From Hungatella sp. (GTDB taxonomy: Bacteria; Bacillota; Clostridia; Lachnospirales; Lachnospiraceae), in contig WASS01000020.1 in assembly GCA_009712635.1 (NCBI GenBank), positions 1,125,208-1,189,207 of the forward strand: 64,000 nt of DNA. The letters run 5' to 3'. A program made the position numbers and the translations under genes. Under the pieces are notes generated by a model, which was not told where the DNA came from, searched no databases, and saw only the letters and a program-made list of their open reading frames with translations. Positions 26,368 to 35,221 of the stretch are shown here, in pieces; the stretch's first letter is position 1; each line of letters opens with the position of its first letter.

Positions 26368-27753
26368 TCACTCTAATGAGAAGGATAATAAACTTGCATT
26401 TCCATTTCCTCTGTAAGTCAGATAAATTGCCTGTTTCCCTTCTTCCAGTTCTAAATCAGCAGAGTAATCTTCCCACACATTGGTGTACTTTATCTGTATC
26501 GTGGCAAGAATTCTTCCATCCCATGCATGTTTTACTTCGAAATACCCGCCTGCATAACCTCTCGTTGTAATGGTAATACGCTTACAATCTCCACAGTCAA
26601 AATATTTAAATCCAGCCGTAACTCCATCTGTTATATTGGCAATGTATCCTGGCTCTTCGTCTCCATCTCTGCCATCCTGCATGATCTTTGGAATGGGGGC
26701 TTCCGATTTTTGCTCTGTCTGAAATAAGTTACATGCCAGATAGGCACCATATGTTCCTTTCCCCGGCAGAATACCTCCCATACCGCTGGTCGTGATCTCC
26801 ACCTGGGGGATCGTTCCGTCTTCCAGAATCGTAACAGGCTCTGCGCAGCCCTGGCGGCTGTACCAGGTTCCATTGGTGTGCCTGTGATAAAAAATATACC
26901 ATTTCCCCAGAATTTCTACCAGGCTTCCGTGATTGTTGGCTGCAAAAGCCGTGTGCATCCTGGCTGGTTTATATGTATCAATTCCCTGATCACAATTGCT
27001 GACAATTACTCCTCCATAAGTAAATCCTTTTACCGGACTGTCACTGACTGCGTAGCAAAGTTCATGCATAGCTATAGAGGAATAGATAAAATAATAAGTA
27101 CTTCCTTTTTTCCTGATGGAGGGTGCTTCAAAAAATTCATGACCCTCAAAACCAGTACCTGCACTATAAGGCTTACTTGGTGCAATCACAACAGGTTCTT
27201 CTAAAATGGTTACCATGTCATCTGCAAGCACCGTCACCATGGCACCATATCTGGTGTCATCCTGGGGGCCGCAGAAACCGCAGTAGAGATATATTTTATT
27301 ATCTTCTCTTAATACTCCCGGGTCGAACTGGGGCTGGTCACCCGGCCGCTCTCCCAGACGCCCTCCACTGCGATCCTTCACATATCCGTAAAACTCATAT
27401 CTGCCTGCCGGAGTATCACAAACTGCAACTGATACTACCGGAACCTTGTCAAGGACATAGTAAAGATAATATCTGCCGTCAGATCCCACGACCACATCCG
27501 GCGCATACAGACACATCTTTCCCTCTTTGTTCATGGGATCACTTGTTTTTGGATAAATCACGCCTTCATACCGCCAGTTGCCAAGATCATCCACTGGTGC
27601 TGACCAGCAGACGTAATCTCCCAGACAGAAAACGTAACCATTAAAAAAATCATGGGAACCATAAACATACACTCTGTCCCCAAACACATATGGTTCCCCG
27701 TCGGGAATATATTCCCACGAGGGCAAATAGGGATTCACTGCATATTTTTTCAT
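26368..27753 (-). CDS. GH43 family glycosidase with C-terminal carbohydrate-binding domain
   Basis: Inverting beta-xylosidase/alpha-L-arabinofuranosidase type enzyme of 461 residues. NPYLPSWEYIPDGEPYVFGD at the N-terminus has candidate base Asp18. QFDPGVLREDNKIYLYCG contains the second Asp (144), and HEFFEAPSIRKKGSTYYFIY carries the acid Glu209. The last 120 residues (GFKYFDCGDCKRITITTRGY and AIYLTYRGNG) look like a CBM6-type beta-sandwich. No signal peptide, so it cleaves oligosaccharides taken up by the transporter of the same operon. The ribosome binding site is GGAGATAAG. Exact specificity cannot be fixed from sequence. Confidence 0.88.
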   Translation of the reverse strand: MKKYAVNPYLPSWEYIPDGEPYVFGDRVYVYGSHDFFNGYVFCLGDYVCWSAPVDDLGNWRYEGVIYPKTSDPMNKEGKMCLYAPDVVVGSDGRYYLYYVLDKVPVVSVAVCDTPAGRYEFYGYVKDRSGGRLGERPGDQPQFDPGVLREDNKIYLYCGFCGPQDDTRYGAMVTVLADDMVTILEEPVVIAPSKPYSAGTGFEGHEFFEAPSIRKKGSTYYFIYSSIAMHELCYAVSDSPVKGFTYGGVIVSNCDQGIDTYKPARMHTAFAANNHGSLVEILGKWYIFYHRHTNGTWYSRQGCAEPVTILEDGTIPQVEITTSGMGGILPGKGTYGAYLACNLFQTEQKSEAPIPKIMQDGRDGDEEPGYIANITDGVTAGFKYFDCGDCKRITITTRGYAGGYFEVKHAWDGRILATIQIKYTNVWEDYSADLELEEGKQAIYLTYRGNGNASLLSFSLE

Positions 27754-27782
27754 CTTATCTCCATTTCTGCAATCACCTGTTG

Positions 27783-29297
27783 CTATACGAATTTTTCTTT
27801 CAGCCTGTCTAACAAAAATTTCATCAGTTCCTGCTCATTCTGCTGATTCATAACAATTTTCTCTGAGGAAAACAAAATTCCATCCGGACTTTCTTTTGTA
27901 AATGGCTTCCACAACGTCATTGGCGTTCCATCTGCATCGTCTCCGTTTGGATCGCCAGTCTTAACGAAATTCGTCCAGTAATTTGCCATACATCTTGCCA
28001 GATCGTAATGCTTTCCTTTAAAAGGCCTCCAGCATTTAGCAAGTGTCTCAAAAAAGAACCATAAATCCACGGAATGAAAGTTACCCGGATGATCCCATCC
28101 TGGAATATCCGCATCAAAGGTATAATAATAACAATTAACTGGATTGCCACTTTGAGCATTTTTATGAAATAATCCCCTTACGGCAAACTCAATACTGCTT
28201 ACGGAACCGGCATTTCCTTCTTCATCTCTCTTTTCGTCTCCCAACATACGAAGAAATTCCTCTTCCCGTCCGGGAAACAGCGTCTTTATCTTTTCCATTA
28301 ACTCCTCATCGGAATCTGAATGAATGGAATCAAAAAATTCATCCGAGGTATTACCCGCCATGACAGGAACCATGGCTCTCTTGTTTTCCATAAAACGCTG
28401 AAAGGAATTACCTAAACAAAACACGTCATCGATAACCGTTCCCATAAAGCCGCCAAACTGCTCATACTTTTCATGCAGCAGCTTTCCGTCCATGGCTCTT
28501 GCCTGAGCCAGATCTTTTGCACCGATAAATTCAAAGAATTTCTCACCTGTTTTTTCTGCATCGGCAAGTGTGTGGCTGAACGGATCGGGATTTTTGTCGT
28601 ATGGGCGGCAGAAAACTCCGCTTAACACGATAGCTTTTTGAAACAGGCCTTCACTTTTCGGCGTAGTCAGATGGGTCATTACACTGCCGCCCCCCGCTGA
28701 CTGCCCTGCTATGGTTATATTTTGAGAGTCGCCTCCAAATGCTTCTATATTTCTGACAACCCATTTTAATCCCGCCAGCTGATCCAGATGACCAAAATTA
28801 GCCGGAGCCTCAGGCTGTGTGGCTGTCAGTTCCGGGTGGGACAGGAATCCAAACAAATTCACCCGGTAATTAACGGAAACCACAATGACCCCTCTCCTTG
28901 CCAGCCGCTCTCCGTCAAATTCCATCTCAGCGGTATATCCACACTGCAGCCCGCCTCCAAAATACCATACCAGAACAGGTAATTTCTCATCCGCTTTCTT
29001 TGCTCCGGTCCAGATATTCAGATAAAGACAGTCTTCGCTCATTGCTATCTCCGGATCCACATGCCATTCTCTGTCATAGATATTATCACTAAGTCCTGGC
29101 ACTCCCTGCATGGATATGGGCGCAAACCGGAAACAGTCCCGGACTCCCTCCCAGTTCTCACATGGCCTGGGCTCCCGCCATCTGTTTTCTCCTACCGGCG
29201 GTGCTGCAAAAGGAATTCCTTTAAATGCAGTGATTCTGGGATCTGCTGCCTCAATTCCTCTTACCAGACCATTTTCCGTTTCTGCTATACGTATCAT
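27783..29297 (-). CDS. type B carboxylesterase
   Basis: Alpha/beta-hydrolase of 504 residues. EDCLYLNIWTG (88-98) is the carboxylesterase type B signature 2. ITIAGQSAGGGSVMTHL contains the nucleophile Ser200, and PGNFHSVDLWFF supplies the catalytic His. The oxyanion loop is WYFGGGLQCGY. There is no signal peptide. Its place between a GH43 and a beta-helix gene suggests it removes acetyl, methyl or aromatic ester groups from imported plant oligosaccharides. That is inferred; the family itself is promiscuous (PnbA-like). Confidence 0.9.
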   Translation of the reverse strand: MIRIAETENGLVRGIEAADPRITAFKGIPFAAPPVGENRWREPRPCENWEGVRDCFRFAPISMQGVPGLSDNIYDREWHVDPEIAMSEDCLYLNIWTGAKKADEKLPVLVWYFGGGLQCGYTAEMEFDGERLARRGVIVVSVNYRVNLFGFLSHPELTATQPEAPANFGHLDQLAGLKWVVRNIEAFGGDSQNITIAGQSAGGGSVMTHLTTPKSEGLFQKAIVLSGVFCRPYDKNPDPFSHTLADAEKTGEKFFEFIGAKDLAQARAMDGKLLHEKYEQFGGFMGTVIDDVFCLGNSFQRFMENKRAMVPVMAGNTSDEFFDSIHSDSDEELMEKIKTLFPGREEEFLRMLGDEKRDEEGNAGSVSSIEFAVRGLFHKNAQSGNPVNCYYYTFDADIPGWDHPGNFHSVDLWFFFETLAKCWRPFKGKHYDLARCMANYWTNFVKTGDPNGDDADGTPMTLWKPFTKESPDGILFSSEKIVMNQQNEQELMKFLLDRLKEKFV

Positions 29298-29317
29298 AAT
29301 AGCCCCCCTTCCTGGCT

Positions 29318-31270
29318 TTACAGTTTCCTTGGATCAATGTGATAGATCTTTTCAGGTACCAGATCTCCAAAGGGACCAGGATTGCATTGATCCCCCTCCA
29401 GCAGCATTCCGAAGAAATCACTGGAAACCTGAGGATCTTTTTTCACCGTTTTAATATCCTCTATTTTCATCACGTATTGATGCCGCCCTCTTCCCCTCAT
29501 GGTATCCCATGGATACTTCTTAGCAGAATGGAACTGAAGTGTATACTGCTCCGTATCCACATCGATCTGAAAGATACCCTCCTGCCCCTCTTTATCAAAC
29601 CCGTAAAATTCCTGCCATGCAGGAAGGTCAAGACAACAGGGGGGAGCCGGATATAGAATTCTTAAATACCCCCCATTCATGGAAACATAGAGATTTCCCT
29701 CTGCCTGATTCTTTTCCGTGGGCATTTTAATGGCAGCTTCTCCGCATTCATAAAACATGTTATTTATGAAATGAGCGTCTCTTGACGTTCCTCCCCTGAG
29801 ATTGCCATGCATACGAAAGGCAACTGCCTTGGCAAAATATCCGGCACTCCGGCATTTCCCGATTAAATTATTAGCGATGTATAAATGGTCCGTTCCCTCG
29901 GCGTAAATTGCATATCCATTCACAATACCGTCTTCTTCCATCTTATACCATGCCGAAGAACCAGTCTCTTCCTGGACTTTCCCCGCATCAAACCTGCCTT
30001 CCACGTTCCAGAATATATTATTATCAATTAAATTAACGCCATCTCTGGTGCATTCTATAAAAACAGCCTCTCGCTGTTCCATTCCGTCTAAGAATAAATT
30101 TTGTGTAATCCGGTTGTTTTCATTGTTACAATCCAGCCACAAATGATCTGCCCGAAATGTCCTTGTGAAAATGTTCCTTCTGATCAGACTGTTTGTGCAA
30201 TTATGAATTTTCATGCCCCCGGCTTCCCAGGACAGCTCCATCTTCTGCCAGCCTGTTCCTTCGATCACATTGTCTTCGATCAGAAGATTCTGGGCAAATA
30301 ATCCAGCAATGCCGCATACTCCTGCATCTTTAATCCTGCAGCGGCGTATGATGGTGTTTCCAATGATCTGATCTTCCGGCACACAATGATGCCAGCATTC
30401 ATTACCAATGTCAATTCCAACACCATTAGCCCAGTCCACTTCGCAGTCTTCAATGATCCAGTGATGTCCTCTGAAACAGGAAATAGAACCTCTCTGGGGA
30501 ACCGGCGCACCGCCAGCTGCATGTGCACAGGTAATTCCCTTCACCTTTATATAGGATAAAAATGGAATCTCAGGTGCAAAGCACTGTTCCCTGCATGTAA
30601 TCTCTATCAGATGTTTTCCCGGATCCTGGTCACCCCTTAACCGAAAATGAACAGTCTGACCATTGGCCTCCACCCAATACGCATTCTCCTGTGTTCCCAG
30701 CTGACCATAAAGCTGTACCTGTAACAGAGGCTTTCCATCGCAAAACACCATTCCCCGCCTGTTTAAATACGTAGTCATATCGGTTTTATCATATTCCAGA
30801 AACAGTCTGTCATGAAGAATATTTACAGCGCAGAACGGATTGTATCCCTTAAAATCCTCCGGATTCAGTTTTAATTCCCAGATAGATATCCTTTCCGCTA
30901 ACGCATCAGTGGAAAAATGGTTCAGCCTCCAGCCCTGGCTCCGGGTAAAATCCCTTACCTCCACAGAAGCCTTAATCCATACCGGTTCCTTCTGCCACGC
31001 CTCGTAGCAGATCAGCTGATCCGGACCAGTTCCGCCCATGGCAGGGTGTACGCATTCTCTGTACACACCGCCATGAATCCATACTCTGGTTCCCGGAACT
31101 GCAACAGATGCCGCTTCATTTATCGTCAGAAAGGGTTTCTGGATACTTCCGTCACGTTCCCCCACCTCTCCATCCTGATTGCAGTCGACATGCAGCTCCT
31201 GCTCATATCTTTGTTCCTGCTCCCAGAACGCGAAGCTTTTGCCCTCCGGAAGTATTGACGTAATATCCAT
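29318..31270 (-). CDS. right-handed parallel beta-helix protein (polysaccharide lyase/hydrolase-like)
   Basis: A 650-residue protein whose N-terminal third contains KPFLTINEAASVAVPGTRVW, the usual entry into a DUF1565/pectate-lyase-like helix. Repeated turns follow, with Asn and Ile ladders such as GNTIIRRCRIKDAGVCGIAG, NLLIEDNVIEGTGWQ and NSLIRRNIFTRTF. A DxNxDG-like loop (HVDCNQDGEVGERDG, about 28-42) may bind Ca2+. No secretion signal is visible. It belongs to the operon with GH43 and esterase genes and may cleave or isomerise pectin-derived or other uronate-containing oligosaccharides. The catalytic residues are not identifiable. Confidence 0.75.
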   Translation of the reverse strand: MDITSILPEGKSFAFWEQEQRYEQELHVDCNQDGEVGERDGSIQKPFLTINEAASVAVPGTRVWIHGGVYRECVHPAMGGTGPDQLICYEAWQKEPVWIKASVEVRDFTRSQGWRLNHFSTDALAERISIWELKLNPEDFKGYNPFCAVNILHDRLFLEYDKTDMTTYLNRRGMVFCDGKPLLQVQLYGQLGTQENAYWVEANGQTVHFRLRGDQDPGKHLIEITCREQCFAPEIPFLSYIKVKGITCAHAAGGAPVPQRGSISCFRGHHWIIEDCEVDWANGVGIDIGNECWHHCVPEDQIIGNTIIRRCRIKDAGVCGIAGLFAQNLLIEDNVIEGTGWQKMELSWEAGGMKIHNCTNSLIRRNIFTRTFRADHLWLDCNNENNRITQNLFLDGMEQREAVFIECTRDGVNLIDNNIFWNVEGRFDAGKVQEETGSSAWYKMEEDGIVNGYAIYAEGTDHLYIANNLIGKCRSAGYFAKAVAFRMHGNLRGGTSRDAHFINNMFYECGEAAIKMPTEKNQAEGNLYVSMNGGYLRILYPAPPCCLDLPAWQEFYGFDKEGQEGIFQIDVDTEQYTLQFHSAKKYPWDTMRGRGRHQYVMKIEDIKTVKKDPQVSSDFFGMLLEGDQCNPGPFGDLVPEKIYHIDPRKL

Positions 31271-31293
31271 GATTTCTCCTCTTTCATGAGTCT

Positions 31294-33027
31294 TTATTTT
31301 TTATTGACTGCCAGTTTCGCATCTAACTCAATCTGGTACTTATCTTTGTCAAACTTAGACAATTCCTGGAATCCCATTCCGTCCATCTGGGTACACATCT
31401 CACTCCACAGAGAATCAAACTCTCCATCATCCTTTGCATAAATCATTCTCCAGGAATAATCACTGAATAAATCACTGCACTGTTTGCGGATAATGGATAT
31501 ATCAGCCGGATCACTTGGTAGGGATACGCTGACATTGGGGCTGATTAAAAGAATATTATTCTTCTTCATATAATCAACGGGTTCTGCTGCACCGAATTTA
31601 GCTGCCCAGTCTTTCTTCATCTGCGTCATTGTGGCTGCCTTATAGGTACTCCAGTAATCTTTGTTATAGGGTTCTCCTGTAGCCGGATTTGTACTGATGG
31701 CATCCACCATCCACTGATTAATTGCATTATTTCCGTCGTTGAATCCGCCGCCGCCGAATTCGTCTGGTACGGTGACATTATCCATTAACGCATTGTCATT
31801 GATGTATGTATATTTTCCGTCACTGCCTACTGTATAGTTAAATCCTTTCAAGCCAATGTGCTGATAGTTTAACCCCTCCGGGCTTGCATACCAATTGAGG
31901 AAATCCATAATTCTCTGATACTTGGCATCATCCACCTGGGAACCGACGGCAAAAACACGTCCACTGCCGTAATAGGTATCTGCATCTGCATAATAGATCT
32001 GATCCTTAATCGGTGTATAAATAAATGCTGTGCCATCCTTTAACCGGTCCTGTGTATTCCAGAATCCAACCTGCCAGTTATACCACATGAGATAGACTCT
32101 TCCGGTCTTCATCTTATCACAGGCTGTATTCCAGTCCTGGGTACCGGAATCAGGATCTACGATTCCTCTTCTGTTTGCTTCATTTAAGAAATGAAGCATC
32201 TTATAATAGGCACCATCTTTGCTGTTTACAGGGATAAATGTATTATCCGGTTTTAAAATATTGGAGCCTTTTATTATTTCACCATACCAGGTTGTCAGCT
32301 GTGTAACATTGGCGATTCCCAGCATCCCGTCTCCGCCATCCCAGTCTTTCCACAAAGACAGAGGATAGGCCGGATCTCCGGCATTGTTGGTGGGATGTGC
32401 CTTCATCATCTTTTCCAGAATATCTAAGAGATCATCCGTATTCTTTATCTCCGGGCGACCCAGTTCTGAGTAAAGATCCCATCTTAAAAGGGGGCTTGAT
32501 TTAATTACATCCTGAGAATAGGATGTGGGGGATGTATTGGTCATCTGGCATGGAATTCCATAGATTTTACCATCTTTATTTTCCGGCAGAGCCTTATTTA
32601 ATACAGTAATCTGATCGTTATATGTCATTAAATCAGGATAATTTTTGATATCTGCCGAAATATCTTTAATTAATCCTGCTTTTACACAGTCAGTGAAATC
32701 CGTGCGTTCCAGCACAACAATATCACCTAAATTCCCCGTACTGCAACGGGTCTGGTAAATTCCGTTACCGGCCACCTGAGGCGATATCATATTCAGTTCG
32801 ATGTTAAACTTATCCTTTACTACCTTTGCAAACCACCCAGCCTGAGTTCCCTGATAATTTGCAGCAACATCATAAAAATCAAATGTCATTGGTTCGTCAT
32901 AGTTTCCTGTTCCAGCTGCCGCTGCTGTTTTTGTTGCCTCCGTCGCTGTCTGCCCCGCACAACCTGCCACCATAACTGCCGCCATAGCTGCCGACAGCAC
33001 CTGAAACGCCCTCTTTTTTACTCTCAT
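31294..33027 (-). CDS. LipO/LplA-type extracellular solute-binding lipoprotein
   Basis: Substrate-binding lipoprotein of 577 residues, the long form typical of LplA/YtcQ importers. The signal peptide is MRVKKRAFQVLSAAMAAVMV with lipobox VAGC (Cys23). The mature part starts PMTFDFYDVAANYQGTQAGW. It is the third gene of the operon after the two LplB/YtcP-type permeases and precedes the beta-helix, esterase and GH43 genes. Members of this family take up complex oligosaccharides such as rhamnogalacturonan or mannan fragments. The ligand here is inferred only from neighbours. Confidence 0.9.
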   Translation of the reverse strand: MRVKKRAFQVLSAAMAAVMVAGCAGQTATEATKTAAAAGTGNYDEPMTFDFYDVAANYQGTQAGWFAKVVKDKFNIELNMISPQVAGNGIYQTRCSTGNLGDIVVLERTDFTDCVKAGLIKDISADIKNYPDLMTYNDQITVLNKALPENKDGKIYGIPCQMTNTSPTSYSQDVIKSSPLLRWDLYSELGRPEIKNTDDLLDILEKMMKAHPTNNAGDPAYPLSLWKDWDGGDGMLGIANVTQLTTWYGEIIKGSNILKPDNTFIPVNSKDGAYYKMLHFLNEANRRGIVDPDSGTQDWNTACDKMKTGRVYLMWYNWQVGFWNTQDRLKDGTAFIYTPIKDQIYYADADTYYGSGRVFAVGSQVDDAKYQRIMDFLNWYASPEGLNYQHIGLKGFNYTVGSDGKYTYINDNALMDNVTVPDEFGGGGFNDGNNAINQWMVDAISTNPATGEPYNKDYWSTYKAATMTQMKKDWAAKFGAAEPVDYMKKNNILLISPNVSVSLPSDPADISIIRKQCSDLFSDYSWRMIYAKDDGEFDSLWSEMCTQMDGMGFQELSKFDKDKYQIELDAKLAVNKK

Positions 33028-33058
33028 ACACTGCTCCCTTCTTTTATTTGCATTGTTA

Positions 33059-34003
33059 TTATCCTTTAACAGCTCCGATCATGATTCCTTTTACAAAAAA
33101 TCTCTGGAAAATTGGATAAATTAATATAATCGGTGCCACTACTACAATCGTAACGGTCATACGAATGGAGGTTGAAGTCTGGGCGTGAGCCAGGCTTGCC
33201 GCCATCTGTGCCGAGGAAGCATTACTATTGGCAAGTGACTTCAAAGAGCTTGCCTGATTAATGTACTGGTAAAGGGTAAACTGAAGCGTATACAGACGTT
33301 TATCCGTTACCAGAAGCAATGTATCCTGAAATGCATTCCATTGGGTAACTGCGGTAAAGATTGCCACGGTTGCAAGGATGGGTTTTATTAATGGGGTAAT
33401 GATCTGGAAGAATATTTTAAGCGTGCCGGCCCCGTCAATCTCCGCCGCATCCTGCAATTCTGCGGGAAGGGATTCCACAAAGGTCTTGCATAAGACAATG
33501 TAAAAGGGTGATACTGCAAGCGGCAAAATATAACCCCAGAAATTATTGGTTAAGTGAAGATTCCGCATGGTAATGTACCAGGGAATAATCCCTGCATTAA
33601 AATACATGGTTGCTACCACAAAGCGATACCAGAATTTCCTCTTCCACATGGATTCCTTTGTAAACATATATCCCAGAAAGGCTGCAATAAATACTGTGAC
33701 AAACGTCCCAATCACCGTTCTGGCAACAGAAATCTTAAGAGCCGAAAACAATCCGGGAATCTTAAGAACAGAAATATAATTGTTAAAATGGATTCCAATG
33801 GGCCAAAAAAGAACCTTCCCTCTTTCGCTTAAATTATTGGCACTGATGGTATTAATAAATATGTAGTAAAAGGGATAAACACATATAAATGTGAAAAATA
33901 AATAGACAATACAGGTAATGGTATCAATCACATAATCTTCTATACTTCGTTTTCTTTTATGCTTTTTAATGATTTCTCTCATTTCTTCCCCTTTCTGCTT
34001 CAT
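33059..34003 (-). CDS. carbohydrate ABC transporter permease, YtcP/LplC type
   Basis: Permease with six membrane helices; the EAA loop is QDAAEIDGAGTLKIFFQIITPLIKP. The C-terminus FVKGIMIGAVKG is the family ending. Two starts are credible: ATG at 34003, which shares a base with the upstream permease stop (TAATG) and has AAGGG upstream, and ATG at 33982 (MREIIKKHKRKRSIEDYVID), which has AAAGGGGAAGAA in front. I give the first because of the stop-start coupling, but the second is about as likely. The pair of permeases serves the LipO-like protein encoded next. Confidence 0.9.
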   Translation of the reverse strand: MKQKGEEMREIIKKHKRKRSIEDYVIDTITCIVYLFFTFICVYPFYYIFINTISANNLSERGKVLFWPIGIHFNNYISVLKIPGLFSALKISVARTVIGTFVTVFIAAFLGYMFTKESMWKRKFWYRFVVATMYFNAGIIPWYITMRNLHLTNNFWGYILPLAVSPFYIVLCKTFVESLPAELQDAAEIDGAGTLKIFFQIITPLIKPILATVAIFTAVTQWNAFQDTLLLVTDKRLYTLQFTLYQYINQASSLKSLANSNASSAQMAASLAHAQTSTSIRMTVTIVVVAPIILIYPIFQRFFVKGIMIGAVKG

Positions 34004-34923
34004 TAAACAAACCCTTCCCCTCTTACCATCTTGGAAATCTGGTTTGTCGCACACAGCAGCAATACACTTACAATACTTTTAAACATACTGATGGCAGTTG
34101 ACAGGGAATATCCCCCGCTTCCCATCGCAATATTGTAAACATACAAATCCAATACCTGAATGTAATCTTTATTAAATGCATTTTGAAAAACGTAGTACTG
34201 TTCCAATCCGTTAGTCAGAAAATTAGCGAGATTGAGCATCACAAGCACAAAAAATGTGGGAATTAAACCAGGGATTGTGATATGCCAGATTACCTGCATT
34301 CTGTTGGCTCCATCTACTCTGGCAGCTTCCTTCAGCTGTTCATCGATTCCTGATATGGCTGCAATATACATAATTGCTGCCCACCCTGCATTTTTCCAGG
34401 TAAGCCACAGCCACATTTTAAACCAGATATGATTTGCAGACTGGAGAAACAGCTGGGGCGTCTTTAATATTCCCAGATTCAATAGCAGGCTGTTTATAAC
34501 ACCGGTACTGCTAAATACGCAGTATGCAATGGAATACACCAGAACCCAGCTGATGAAATTCGGCAATGTAGTCGCAGTCTGTACAAAAACTTTAAATGGT
34601 TTCCATTTAATTTCATTGAGAAAGACTGCAAAAATCATGGGGAACCAGGAAAACAAAAGACTGAGTCCGCTGATGGCAAAGGTGTTTCTTAAAACAGCCA
34701 GCAGCTGTTTTAGCTTTACGTCATTGGTTAAAAGAGACGTAAACCATTTGAAGCCCACGAACTGTTTCATACTAAGAGGAAATGGCGGCTTATAATCAAA
34801 AAATGCATAGACCCAGCCATATAACGGATAATACGAAAACACAGCAACTAAAATAAGGAACGGTAACACGTACATAAATTCTCTGAATGCCCTAGCTTTC
34901 TTCCTGTCATTAAACATTCTCAT
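34003..34923 (-). CDS. carbohydrate ABC transporter permease, LplB type
   Basis: First gene of the LacI-controlled operon, 306 residues. FLILVAVFSYYPLYGWVYAF is the typical first helix of LplB-type permeases, and the EAA loop is KEAARVDGANRMQVIWHITIPG. The ribosome binding site AAAGGATGATTTC precedes the ATG at 34923. As in related loci, no ATPase is encoded with it, so a shared MsmX-like ATPase is likely. Its 5' leader (about 80 nt) carries an operator and a further palindrome. Confidence 0.92.
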   Translation of the reverse strand: MRMFNDRKKARAFREFMYVLPFLILVAVFSYYPLYGWVYAFFDYKPPFPLSMKQFVGFKWFTSLLTNDVKLKQLLAVLRNTFAISGLSLLFSWFPMIFAVFLNEIKWKPFKVFVQTATTLPNFISWVLVYSIAYCVFSSTGVINSLLLNLGILKTPQLFLQSANHIWFKMWLWLTWKNAGWAAIMYIAAISGIDEQLKEAARVDGANRMQVIWHITIPGLIPTFFVLVMLNLANFLTNGLEQYYVFQNAFNKDYIQVLDLYVYNIAMGSGGYSLSTAISMFKSIVSVLLLCATNQISKMVRGEGFV

Positions 34924-34952
34924 GAAATCATCCTTTCCTGTTCTTACAGTTT

Positions 34953-34966
34953 CTTAACATGTTAAG
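34953..34966. promoter_or_regulatory. palindrome in the 5' leader of the permease operon
   Basis: CTTAACATGTTAAG is a perfect 14-bp palindrome between the downstream LacI operator and the permease start. It differs from the LacI operators and could bind a second regulator or form a short hairpin. No function is assigned. Confidence 0.4.
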
Positions 34967-34983
34967 GATCTGTATCCCCCTTT

Positions 34984-34997
34984 GTAAAACGTTTTAC
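34984..34997. promoter_or_regulatory. LacI-type operator O1 of the polysaccharide operon
   Basis: GTAAAACGTTTTAC, a perfect 14-bp palindrome centred on CG, about 6-19 bases after the predicted transcription start. A second copy with the same 12-bp core lies 153 bp upstream (35138-35149). Confidence 0.75.
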
Positions 34998-35009
34998 CTA
35001 TTGAATAAA

Positions 35010-35038
35010 ATTATATTCCAGTCCATGTATATAGTCAA
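35010..35038 (-). promoter_or_regulatory. promoter of the polysaccharide operon
   Basis: Minus-strand TTGACT (35033-35038), a 17-base spacer, and a consensus TATAAT (35010-35015). It lies between the two LacI-type operators. Confidence 0.75.
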
Positions 35039-35137
35039 CTAATATCGGTCATCTTTTGTATCATTTGTATGTATTAAACAACTATTAATTCATATAATTA
35101 TACTTAATTACTATGTTTTTTTCTTTTTATTTATGTA

Positions 35138-35149
35138 TAAAACGTTTTA
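35138..35149. promoter_or_regulatory. LacI-type operator O2, upstream copy
   Basis: TAAAACGTTTTA repeats the 12-bp core of the operator at 34984-34997, with centres 153 bp apart, upstream of the promoter. Two-site binding with DNA looping is plausible. Confidence 0.65.
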
Positions 35150-35158
35150 CATTAAATC

Positions 35159-35200
35159 AAAAAAGCAGATGCCGTCTGAATGTCCTGGCATCTGCTTTTT
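35159..35200 (-). terminator. terminator of the lacI gene
   Basis: GCAGATGCC and GGCATCTGC form a 9-bp perfect stem extended by A and T tracts, ending in T6 on the minus strand. It lies just after the LacI stop at 35222 and separates the regulator from the operon promoter downstream. Confidence 0.85.
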
Positions 35201-35221
35201 ATCTGTGCTGATATCTGTCTC

